Assembly: GCA_002213445.1 (NCBI GenBank)
Contig: NJIE01000025.1
Location: 87,995 to 151,994 of the forward strand
DNA length: 64,000 nt
Source of the DNA: Xenophilus sp. AP218F
GTDB lineage: Bacteria; Pseudomonadota; Gammaproteobacteria; Burkholderiales; Chromobacteriaceae
Direction: 5' to 3'
This document shows, piece by piece, positions 11,746 through 19,191 of this stretch; position 1 is the first letter of the stretch; every line of letters begins with the position of its first letter. Position numbers and translations under genes: made by a program. The notes beneath the pieces were generated by a model. That model was not told the origin of the DNA. It did not search any database and saw nothing but the letters and a program-made list of their open reading frames with translations.

Positions 11746-13152
11746 ATGCTTCGCAATACTAAAATTCTAGCCACGCTCGGCCCTGCCTCCAGCACCCCCG
11801 AGCAAATCCTCGAGCTGGCCCGTTCCGGGGTCAACATCTTCCGCCTGAACATGAGCCACGGCAGCCACGACGACCATCGCGCGCGTCTGCAGGCTATCCG
11901 CGCCGCGGAACAAGTGCTGGACCGCCCGATCGGCGTGCTGGTGGACCTGCAAGGCCCCAAGCTGCGCATCGGCAAGTTCCCGCAGGCCACCACGGTGAAA
12001 ACCGGCGACCGCTACGAATTCGTGCTGGACGAAGTGGCGGGCGACGGCCAGCGCGCCAGCCTGCCGCACCCGGAAGCGTTCGAGGCGCTCAAACCCGGCC
12101 ACGTGATTCTGGTCAACGACGGCAAGATGGCATTTGAAGTGGAACAGGTGGAAGCGCGCCGCATCGCCACCCGCATCACCGTGGGCGGCGAGCTGTCCAG
12201 CAACAAGGGTTTCAACCTGCCGCACACCGTGCTGCCGCTGTCGGCCATCACTCCGAAAGACCGCAAGGACGCCGAATTCGCCCTGGCCGAAGGCGCCGAC
12301 TGGCTGGCGCTGTCCTTCGTGCAGACCGCGGCGGACGTGAAAGAGCTGCGCGAAATCGTCGGCACCAAGGTCGGCATCATCTCCAAGATCGAGAAGCCGT
12401 CCGCGGTCGACGATCTCGCCGCCATCGCCACCCACTCCGACGCCATCATGGTGGCGCGCGGCGACCTGGGCGTGGAGCTGCCGCCGGAAGACGTGCCGGT
12501 GGCGCAGCGCCGCATCGTGCACCAGTGCCGCCACCTGGGCCGCCCGGTCATCGTCGCCACCCAGATGCTGGAATCGATGATCACCGCGCCGACGCCCACC
12601 CGCGCCGAAGCCAACGACGTGGCCACCGCCGTCTACGAAGGCGCCGACGCGGTGATGCTGTCGGCCGAAACCGCCGCCGGCCAATTCCCGCTGGAAGCGG
12701 TGCGCATCATGGACCGCGTCATCCGCCGCGTGGAAAGCGCGCCGGACTACCGCAAGGTGATGGCGCTGGACTACAGCGCCGCCGACGAGCCGGACCGCAC
12801 CGACGCCATCGCCGCCTGCGTGCGCAAAGTGGCCACCCTGCTGCCGGTGACCGTTTCGGTCGCCTTCACCACCAGCGGCTCCACCTGCCTGTACCTGGCC
12901 CGCGAACGTCCGTCCACCCCCATCTTGGGCATCTCGCCCAACCTGGCCACCGCGCGTCGCCTGACGCTGGTGTGGGGCGTCACCGCCTACCACGGCCCGG
13001 ACGCGGAAAACCTGGAAGACATGGTGGTGAAGACCACCTTCTGCGCCACCAAGCTCGGCCTCGCCGAGCAGGGCAAGCCGATGGTGATCATCGCCGGCGT
13101 GCCCTTCGGCACCCCCGGCTCCACCAACCTGCTGCGCATCGTTTACCCATAA
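11746..13152 (+). CDS. pyk: Pyruvate kinase, first paralogue
   Basis: A 468-residue pyruvate kinase converting PEP and ADP to pyruvate and ATP. Visible motifs include the N-terminal MLRNTKILATLGPASS, the substrate loop FRLNMSHGSH, LVDLQGPKLRIG, the catalytic ISKIEKP, and MVARGDLGVELP. The ATG at 11746 follows AAAAGGA at a good distance; upstream in-frame codons are non-conserved. A second, inverted copy lies at 14656-16062, and parts of the two are almost identical in DNA. Which is the housekeeping enzyme cannot be decided from sequence; this one is monocistronic. Confidence 0.97.
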   Translation: MLRNTKILATLGPASSTPEQILELARSGVNIFRLNMSHGSHDDHRARLQAIRAAEQVLDRPIGVLVDLQGPKLRIGKFPQATTVKTGDRYEFVLDEVAGDGQRASLPHPEAFEALKPGHVILVNDGKMAFEVEQVEARRIATRITVGGELSSNKGFNLPHTVLPLSAITPKDRKDAEFALAEGADWLALSFVQTAADVKELREIVGTKVGIISKIEKPSAVDDLAAIATHSDAIMVARGDLGVELPPEDVPVAQRRIVHQCRHLGRPVIVATQMLESMITAPTPTRAEANDVATAVYEGADAVMLSAETAAGQFPLEAVRIMDRVIRRVESAPDYRKVMALDYSAADEPDRTDAIAACVRKVATLLPVTVSVAFTTSGSTCLYLARERPSTPILGISPNLATARRLTLVWGVTAYHGPDAENLEDMVVKTTFCATKLGLAEQGKPMVIIAGVPFGTPGSTNLLRIVYP

Positions 13153-13174
13153 TCCGGGCGAAGCTCGCCAAGCG

Positions 13175-13202
13175 AAACGGAACCCGTCGGGTTCCGTTTT
13201 TT
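13175..13202 (+). terminator. Terminator of the first pyk
   Basis: An AAACGGAACCC / GGGTTCCGTTT hairpin with a three-base loop and a T tail begins 22 bp after the pyk stop. The A-rich 5' arm means it can also serve the convergent acetyltransferase gene. Confidence 0.9.
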
Positions 13203-13666
13203 CATTCCAGCGTCCGGGTCATGAACACGCTGTTCGGGTCGGGCCGGTAATCGGCGAACGGCGGGCATTCGACAAAACCGTGCTTGCGGTACAAGGCTCG
13301 CGCCGGTTCGAACGCCGGCTCGCTGCCGGTTTCCAGATACAAGCGCCGCAAGCCGGCGCGGCCGGCCTCGGCCAGAATATGCAGCAAGATCGCCTGGCCG
13401 ACGCCGCGCCCGCGCGCCGCCACCGTCGTGCGCATCGATTTGAGCTCGCCCGCGCCGCCGCCCAGGTCTTTCAGCGCGCCGCAACCCAGCAAGACGCCCT
13501 GCGCCCATGCCGACCAGAAGCGGATGTCGGCCGCCCGCAGCCGCTCCAGGTCCAGCGCGTGCACGCTCTCCGGCGGCGACAGGCTGCGCATGTGCTCCAG
13601 ATGCTCGCGCAGCAGCAGCCGCACCTCGCCGCGCGACAAATCGTCCCGCTCCATGCTGATTTCCAT
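13202..13666 (-). CDS. GNAT family N-acetyltransferase
   Basis: A 154-residue acetyltransferase. The acetyl-CoA loop is the TTVAARGRGVGQAILLHI segment (R-G-x-G-V-G pattern) and the C-terminal ALYRKHGFVECPPF is the family's motif B. It resembles the YafP/ElaA-like putative acetyltransferases with unknown small-molecule substrate. I place the start at 13666, where GGAGG lies 5-6 bp upstream; a longer in-frame start at 13699 lacks such a site. It lies between the two pyk genes, convergent with the first. Confidence 0.8.
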   Translation of the reverse strand: MEISMERDDLSRGEVRLLLREHLEHMRSLSPPESVHALDLERLRAADIRFWSAWAQGVLLGCGALKDLGGGAGELKSMRTTVAARGRGVGQAILLHILAEAGRAGLRRLYLETGSEPAFEPARALYRKHGFVECPPFADYRPDPNSVFMTRTLE

Positions 13667-13791
13667 TTTTCCTTCCTCCCCGATGCCGCCCCGCAACAAG
13701 CGAAGCGTTGAATACTATGCTGAAAGCCGGCGCGCGCCTGCGCCGCCAGCCGTTTGACTGACGATTCCACCCGATTGCACGCGAGGGGCCC

Positions 13792-14553
13792 ATGGCCATT
13801 TCCGCACGGCGACGCCTGCTGGCGTGCCTGTTCCTGTTCAGCGCCTGCTGCCGGGCGCAAGCGCCGGATCGGCTCATCGTGGACCTGGACGCCGGCAATC
13901 CGCCGTTCATGTACGCCGATCCGCGCGGCGCGGCAAGCGGCCTCTATCCCCGGCTGATCGCCGCCGCCTGCCGCCAGGCCGGCATTCCGCTGACCTTGCG
14001 CGCCCTATCCTGGCGCAGGGCGTTGTACGAATTGCGCCAGGGCGGGGCGGCGGTCGGCGGCATCTACAAGACCGCCGAGCGCGAAAAACGCTACGACTTC
14101 AGCCAGCCGCTGTTTCAGGAACGCATCGTACTGGTTTATCCGCAGCTCAAGCCGCTGGTTTTTCGCCGCCTGGCCGATCTGGACGGCCTGCGCGTCGGCG
14201 TCATCGCCGGCTGGAGCTACGGCGACGCCTTCGACCAGGCCCGTTCCACAAGCAAGTTCAGTGCCTACGAGGCCGACAACGACAGCCAGAACCTGCAGCT
14301 CTTGACGCTGGGCCGGCTGGACGCGGCGCTGGGCGTGCAGGAGGCGATGCAGGCGGCGCTGCGCGACGGCCGCCACCGGGGCCTCGCCATCGCGCCGACC
14401 CCGCTGGCGATCAACGCCACTTTCCTCGCCGTCAACAAGAACGCCCGCCAGCAGGCGCTGCTGCCGCGCTTCAACCAGGCGCTGGACAAGATGCGCCGGG
14501 ACGGCAGCTATCAGCGGCTGGTGCAATCCTTCTTCAGCGGCGACGCCCGCTAG
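13792..14553 (+). CDS. Periplasmic solute-binding protein, family 3
   Basis: A 253-residue protein with an N-terminal signal peptide (RRR then LLACLFLFSACC, cleavage probably after AQA near residue 23). The remainder follows the bacterial extracellular family 3 fold: a DLDAGNPPFMY first strand, the LRVGVIAGWSYGDAF hinge region, and a C-terminal LDKMRRDGSYQRLVQSFF helix. No permease or ATPase gene is adjacent, so it may serve a distant transporter or act as a sensor. Its position beside pyk2 and the pgt genes gives no clear substrate. Confidence 0.75.
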   Translation: MAISARRRLLACLFLFSACCRAQAPDRLIVDLDAGNPPFMYADPRGAASGLYPRLIAAACRQAGIPLTLRALSWRRALYELRQGGAAVGGIYKTAEREKRYDFSQPLFQERIVLVYPQLKPLVFRRLADLDGLRVGVIAGWSYGDAFDQARSTSKFSAYEADNDSQNLQLLTLGRLDAALGVQEAMQAALRDGRHRGLAIAPTPLAINATFLAVNKNARQQALLPRFNQALDKMRRDGSYQRLVQSFFSGDAR

Positions 14554-14564
14554 CCCGTCCGCGC

Positions 14565-14600
14565 AAAAAAACCGCCCGGCAGGCCTGGCCTGCGGGGCGG
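14565..14600 (-). terminator. Terminator of the second pyk
   Basis: On the minus strand a long CCGCCCCGCAGGCC / GGCCTGCCGGGCGG stem with one mismatch is followed by seven T residues. It lies about 55 bp after the pyk2 stop and could also stop the convergent binding-protein transcript. Confidence 0.85.
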
Positions 14601-14608
14601 GGGGCAAG

Positions 14609-14645
14609 TTATCCACGATCTGAGGAGAACAACTGCTGCGGATAA
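14609..14645. repeat. Degenerate pair of DnaA-like boxes
   Basis: TTATCCACG at 14609-14617 and TGCGGATAA at 14637-14645 each differ from the DnaA box in one base. They lie 28 bp apart but face opposite directions, between convergent genes. Confidence 0.35.
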
Positions 14646-14655
14646 TTCGGATCGA

Positions 14656-16062
14656 TCAGGGCGTCACCAGGCGCAACAGATTGGTGGCGCCCGGCGTGCC
14701 GAACGGCAGGCCGGCGATGATCACCATCGGCCTGCCCTGCTCGGCGAGGCCCAGCTTGGCGGCGCAGAAGGTGGTCTTCACCACCATGTCTTCCAGGTTT
14801 TCCGCGTCCGGGCCGTGGTAGGCGGTGACGCCCCACACCAGCGTCAGGCGACGCGCGGTGGCGAGGCGCGGCGAGATGCCCAGGATGGGCGTATGCGGCC
14901 GTTCTCGCGCCATGCGCAGGCAGGTGTGGCCGCCGGTGGTGAACGCCGCCGCCGCCGTCACCGGCAGCAGGGTGCTGATCTTGCGCGCGCAGGCGGCGAT
15001 GGCGTCGGCTTCGCTTGGTTCCGCCGCGGCGCGGTAGTCGATGGCCATCATCTCGTGGTAATCCGGCGCGCCTTCCACGCGGCGGATGATGCGGTCCATG
15101 ATGGCCACCGCTTCCAGCGGGAACTGGCCGGCGGCGGTTTCGGCCGACAGCATCACCGCGTCGGCGCCTTCGTAGACGGCGGTGGCCACGTCGTTGGCTT
15201 CGGCGCGGGTGGGCGTCGGCGCGGTGATCATCGATTCCAGCATCTGGGTGGCGACGATCACCGGGCGGCCCAGGCGGCGGCACAGGTGCACGATGCGGCG
15301 CTGCGCCACCGGCACTTCCTCGGTCGGCAGCTCCACGCCCAGATCGCCGCGCGCCACCATGACGGCGTCGGACAATTCGGCGATGGCGGCGAGATCGGCC
15401 AGCGCGGTGGGTTTTTCAATCTTGGAGACGATGCCGACGCGACCCCCGACCAGGGCGCGCAATTCCTTCACATCCGCCGCGGTCTGCACGAAGGACATCG
15501 CCAGCCAGTCCGCGCCTACGTCCAGCGCGAACTGCAGGTCCAGATGATCCTTGGGCGTGATCACCGACTGGCTCAGCACCGTATGCGGCAGGTTGAAGCC
15601 CTTGCGGCTGGACAGCTCGCCGCCCACGGCGACGCGGGTTTCGATGCGGTCGGCGCGCACCTGTTCCACGTGAAACGCCATCTTGCCGTCGTTGACCAGG
15701 ATGGCGTGGCCGGCTTCCAGCGCGGAAAACGCTTCCGGGTGCGGCAGGCTGGCGCGCTGGCCATCGCCGTCCACGGTTTCCAGCACGAAGTCGTAGCGCT
15801 CGCCGGTCTGCACCGTCACCGGACGGGAAAACTGGCCGATGCGCAATTTGGGGCCTTGCAGGTCCACCAGCACGCCGAGCGGGCGGTCCAGTTCCCGCTC
15901 CACCGCGCGGATGGCCTGCACCCGGGCGCGGTGCTCGTCGTGGCTGCTGTGGCTCATGTTCAGGCGGAACACGTTCACGCCGGCGCGGGCCAGCGCCAGG
16001 ATCTGTTCCGGGCTGCCGGAGGAAGGGCCGAGGGTGGCCAGGATTTTGGTATTGCGCAGCAT
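14656..16062 (-). CDS. pyk: Pyruvate kinase, second paralogue, beside pgtP
   Basis: A 468-residue pyruvate kinase, the same length as the first and by eye about three-quarters identical. Catalytic motifs are intact: FRLNMSHSSH, LVDLQGPKLRIG, VSKIEKP, MVARGDLGVELP, SAETAAGQFP. It lies 67 bp downstream of pgtP on the same strand, so it is likely co-transcribed with this phosphoglycerate/PEP transporter. That would let imported PEP, or 2- and 3-phosphoglycerate after conversion, feed straight into pyruvate and ATP. Co-transcription is inferred from spacing and strand; no strong terminator is visible in the 67-bp gap. Confidence 0.96.
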   Translation of the reverse strand: MLRNTKILATLGPSSGSPEQILALARAGVNVFRLNMSHSSHDEHRARVQAIRAVERELDRPLGVLVDLQGPKLRIGQFSRPVTVQTGERYDFVLETVDGDGQRASLPHPEAFSALEAGHAILVNDGKMAFHVEQVRADRIETRVAVGGELSSRKGFNLPHTVLSQSVITPKDHLDLQFALDVGADWLAMSFVQTAADVKELRALVGGRVGIVSKIEKPTALADLAAIAELSDAVMVARGDLGVELPTEEVPVAQRRIVHLCRRLGRPVIVATQMLESMITAPTPTRAEANDVATAVYEGADAVMLSAETAAGQFPLEAVAIMDRIIRRVEGAPDYHEMMAIDYRAAAEPSEADAIAACARKISTLLPVTAAAAFTTGGHTCLRMARERPHTPILGISPRLATARRLTLVWGVTAYHGPDAENLEDMVVKTTFCAAKLGLAEQGRPMVIIAGLPFGTPGATNLLRLVTP

Positions 16063-16129
16063 GACTGTCTTTCGGAAGTTCAGCTTGGCGGCGGCCGACG
16101 GGCCGCCGCCGAAGGGAGGGGAGGAAAAA

Positions 16130-17515
16130 TCAGGCGGCGGCTTCGGCCAGCTTGGCCTCGGCGTCGAGTCGCGACTTGTCGTTTTCCAGTTCCATCGCGC
16201 CGCGGTGGGTCAGGTAGCCGAAGACCATGCCCATCAGCGCGCCGCCCAGCAGCAGGTAGAAGCCGGCGTGCCAGCCGAAGCGGTCCACCAGCACGCCGAA
16301 CATGCTGGCGCCCAGCGACGCGCCCAGCACGTAGCTGAGGATGCCGCGCAGGCCGGTGGCCGAACCGACGGCGTAGCCGGGCACGAACTCGATGGTTTGC
16401 ACCGAGGCCAGGAACTGCGGCACGTAGATCAGGCAGCCGATCACCGACACCGCGGCGCCGATCACCAGCAGCGAATCAGCCTGCCAGTACACGGTCAGCG
16501 CGCAGAAGATGATCGCCATGCAGACGATGGCCAGCGGCATGCGGCGGCCGCGGAAGTAACGGTCGGTGACGTAGCCGGCCAGCAGCGTGGACGGAATGGC
16601 CGCCCACTCGAAGAAGGCGTAGGCGAAGCCCATCTGCGCCTTGCTGAAGTCCTTCTCGTGCAGCAGGTACAGGGGCAGCCAGGTGATCACGCCGAAACGC
16701 ACCATGTAGACGAACACGTCCAGCAGCGACACGTACCATACGTTCTTGTTCTTCAGCACGTACTTGCGGAAGATTTCCTTGGCCGACATGTTCTCCGGCG
16801 CGTGGTCGCTGCCGCTCACCAGTTCCTTCTTGGCTTCTTCCGGCAGGATTTCCTTCAGCGGCGGCAGGCCTTCGTTGTAGGTCAGGCCGGCGCCCAGGAA
16901 CAGCACCAGGAAGGCCACGGTGGTGGCGATGGCCGCCGGCGCCCAGTAGCTGGCGCCCTGCCAGTGTTCGCTGCCGAACAGCGCCAGCGACACGCCGGCG
17001 ATCGGGGCCACCAGGCCGCCGCCCAGGTTGTGGGAGACGTTCCAGAACGCGCCGATGCGGCCGCGCGAGGCGCGCGGGAACCAGTTGGCGATGGTGATGA
17101 AGGCCGGTCCCACGCCCATGCCCTGGAAAATGCCGTTGGCGATCACCAGCGCGGTGAACATCCAGAAGGCGGTGGAGAAACCCATGACCAGGTTGACGCA
17201 GGCCGACATCAACAGGCCGGCCACCATGTAGAGCTTGGGGTTGGCCTTGTCGGCCAGGCTGGACATCACCCCCTTGCTGATGCCGTAGGTGATCAGCATG
17301 CAGGTGCTCAGCAGGCCGATGTCGGTCTTGGAGAAGCCCAGCTCGGACTGCAGGTAAGGGGTGGACAGGGTGAAGTTGGAGCGCACCAGGTAGTACGCCA
17401 TGTAACCGAAGAAAATGCCGAACAGCGCGCGCATGCGCAGCCGCAGATAAGTGCTTTGAACCTGGTCCGCGGGGACCATCCGGGACGCGGCCCGGCTTGC
17501 GAGTAACGACAGCAT
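16130..17515 (-). CDS. pgtP: Phosphoglycerate/PEP transporter of the organophosphate antiporter family
   Basis: A 461-residue twelve-span major facilitator with the family motif YYLVRSNFTLSTPYLQ near residue 42 and ANWFPRASRGRIGAFWN in the first half. Homology alone gives the GlpT/UhpT/UhpC/PgtP family. PgtP is preferred because the divergent genes are PgtC-, PgtB- and PgtA-like, the dedicated regulators of PgtP in Salmonella. It would take up 3-phosphoglycerate, 2-phosphoglycerate and PEP in exchange for phosphate. The ATG at 17515 has AGGAGA upstream; the longer in-frame extension to 17818 runs through the regulatory gap and is not credible. Confidence 0.85.
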   Translation of the reverse strand: MLSLLASRAASRMVPADQVQSTYLRLRMRALFGIFFGYMAYYLVRSNFTLSTPYLQSELGFSKTDIGLLSTCMLITYGISKGVMSSLADKANPKLYMVAGLLMSACVNLVMGFSTAFWMFTALVIANGIFQGMGVGPAFITIANWFPRASRGRIGAFWNVSHNLGGGLVAPIAGVSLALFGSEHWQGASYWAPAAIATTVAFLVLFLGAGLTYNEGLPPLKEILPEEAKKELVSGSDHAPENMSAKEIFRKYVLKNKNVWYVSLLDVFVYMVRFGVITWLPLYLLHEKDFSKAQMGFAYAFFEWAAIPSTLLAGYVTDRYFRGRRMPLAIVCMAIIFCALTVYWQADSLLVIGAAVSVIGCLIYVPQFLASVQTIEFVPGYAVGSATGLRGILSYVLGASLGASMFGVLVDRFGWHAGFYLLLGGALMGMVFGYLTHRGAMELENDKSRLDAEAKLAEAAA

Positions 17516-17910
17516 GGAACTCTCCTGCGAGTGGAATGGTGCTAGTGCCCGACGCTGACCGGGCAAGAACAGGCCCCATGCTAATTGGCGGAAGATGGCG
17601 GTCAACCGACGCCGGTTTGCGTCAAATCTGACCCATTTCGCCGCCAAACCGGTGTCAAAAATGACCGATGCGCGCGCCTCGCTCCGCCTTGCGCTGCGCG
17701 ATTGGCAACAAGCCGACACAAAGCCCCGCGCCGTCCTTGGCGTAACGATTTGTAACAATCGATAATGCTTGATATCCGTCAAGCGGCAAACGGCAAAACG
17801 CAGGCAAAACAGCGCCATAGCCTGAGCGCCGCCGCCTGCGGCCCGCCGCGCCTGGCGCGTTTTCGTAAACTGGCGGCCCCGCCGCCGCCGCTGATGGTTC
17901 CCCTGCCGAC
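17516..17910. promoter_or_regulatory. Divergent pgtP / pgtC regulatory region
   Basis: This 395-bp gap separates the transporter gene from its regulators and must contain both promoters. It carries two GTCA-N4-TGAC palindromes (listed separately). It also has an imperfect third copy at 17601-17610, a CGATT-N6-AATCG inverted repeat at 17746-17761 and a CTTGA-N6-TCAAG inverted repeat at 17768-17783. I see no clear -24/-12 sigma-54 promoter. Confidence 0.55.
17621..17665. promoter_or_regulatory. Tandem GTCA-N4-TGAC palindromes, putative PgtA operators
   Basis: GTCAAATCTGAC at 17621-17632 and GTCAAAAATGAC at 17654-17665 share the pattern GTCAAANNTGACC and lie 33 bp apart, about three helical turns. 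They sit 106-150 bp upstream of the pgtP start. A Fis-type helix-turn-helix dimer such as PgtA would suit such sites. Confidence 0.5.
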
Positions 17911-19191
17911 TTGACTGCCTTGAAACCCGCCTTGACGGCGCTAAGCTGTTGCCTGCTGGCCTCCCACGCCCAAGCGCTGACCGTCGTCTCCACTTACGCC
18001 GAAGACACCGTCGCCAGCCTGCTGCGCGACTTCCAGGCGCAGCGCCCCGGCGCGCGCCTGACCGTGATCAGCCGCCGCGCCGACCTGATCCAGCGCGGCG
18101 TCGAATCCGGCAGCCTGCGCCATGCCGACGTGGTGCTCACCTCCTCGCCCTTCCTGCTGCAAGGCCTCAAGGGCGCCGGCCTGCTGCTGCCGCTGGCCGT
18201 GGGCCAGCGCGAAGGGCGCTGCGTGCCGCCCGGCCTCGCCCTGCTCGACCCGCAACGCCAGTTCGCCAGCTACGGCGTCTCCGGCTTCGGCCTGCTGTGG
18301 AACAACCGCCAGTTGCGGCAACTGGGCGTGGCCCCGCCCTCGCGCTGGCAGGATTTGCTGCAGCCGGCGCTGCACGGCAAGGTGCTGATGAGCACCCCGG
18401 CCCGTTCCAGCACCACTCACATCATGGTGGAAAAGGTGTTGCAGGATCAGGGCTGGCAAGCCGGCTGGAGCCTGTTGCTGCGACTGGCCGGCAATATGCC
18501 CACCATCGCCTCGCGCAGCCACAGCGTGGCGGAGCGCATCAACGATGGCGAGGTGGCCGCCGCGCCGATGCTGGACAGCAGCGCGCGGCCGTTCGCCGAA
18601 TCCGGCCACGACTTTGAATTCCGCTACTTTCCGTCCTTCGCCGTCATTCCCACCTACGTCGCCCTGCTCAAGGGCGGCGAGGAGCGGGCGCAGGCGCAAG
18701 CGCTGGCGCGCTACCTGTTCTCGCCGCGCGGCCAGCTCAATCTGCTGCGCACCGCCCACTTCAAGGTGCCGCTCAACGACTGGCCGCAAGCGCCGCAAAG
18801 CCAGGCGGTATGCCGCGCCCTGCGCCAGCAGCGGCCGGTCGACGAAGCACTGCTGCTGGCCCGCGAGAAGCTGGTGCAGGAGCTGTACGACCAGCTGATC
18901 ACCCGCAACAGCGAGCAGCTGCGCGACACCTGGGAGCTGATCCAGCAAGCCGGCTTGCAAAGCCGGCTCAGCCCGGAGCAAGGCCGCTGGCTGGCGCAGG
19001 CGCGGCGGCTGGCCGCCGACCCGCCGCTGGCCGCCGCCCAGGCCGCCGACCCCGCCTACCTCGCCGCCTTCAACCGCGACCCGCGACGGGCGCGCCAGGA
19101 AGCGCTGCGCTGGCAGCAGGCCTGGCAAGCTCAATTGAACCAGGCCGCGCAGCTGGCGCGCCGCGCGCTGGTGGCCACCCATCATGATTAA
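17911..19191 (+). CDS. pgtC: Phosphoglycerate transport regulatory protein, periplasmic binding type
   Basis: A 426-residue exported protein with a short signal peptide ending near HAQA, then an iron/extracellular family 1-like binding fold (LTVVSTYAEDTVASLLRDF, ADVVLTSSPFLLQGL, FSPRGQLNLL). In Salmonella PgtC works with PgtB to signal the inducer to PgtA. The start is uncertain: the frame offers TTG at 17911 or 17920 and no ATG in a suitable place. Its stop overlaps the pgtB start by 8 bp, so pgtC, pgtB and pgtA form one coupled operon. Confidence 0.8.
   Translation: MTALKPALTALSCCLLASHAQALTVVSTYAEDTVASLLRDFQAQRPGARLTVISRRADLIQRGVESGSLRHADVVLTSSPFLLQGLKGAGLLLPLAVGQREGRCVPPGLALLDPQRQFASYGVSGFGLLWNNRQLRQLGVAPPSRWQDLLQPALHGKVLMSTPARSSTTHIMVEKVLQDQGWQAGWSLLLRLAGNMPTIASRSHSVAERINDGEVAAAPMLDSSARPFAESGHDFEFRYFPSFAVIPTYVALLKGGEERAQAQALARYLFSPRGQLNLLRTAHFKVPLNDWPQAPQSQAVCRALRQQRPVDEALLLAREKLVQELYDQLITRNSEQLRDTWELIQQAGLQSRLSPEQGRWLAQARRLAADPPLAAAQAADPAYLAAFNRDPRRARQEALRWQQAWQAQLNQAAQLARRALVATHHD

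Noticed and set aside
12525..13250. Out-of-frame 241-codon reading frame inside pyk
   Set aside because: Arg/Pro/His-rich shadow of pyk; the same artefact appears opposite the other paralogue, explained by shared DNA identity.
17516..17910. Sigma-54 promoter for pgtP
   Set aside because: No clear GG-N10-GC -24/-12 element is visible, and PgtA lacks the GAFTGA loop.
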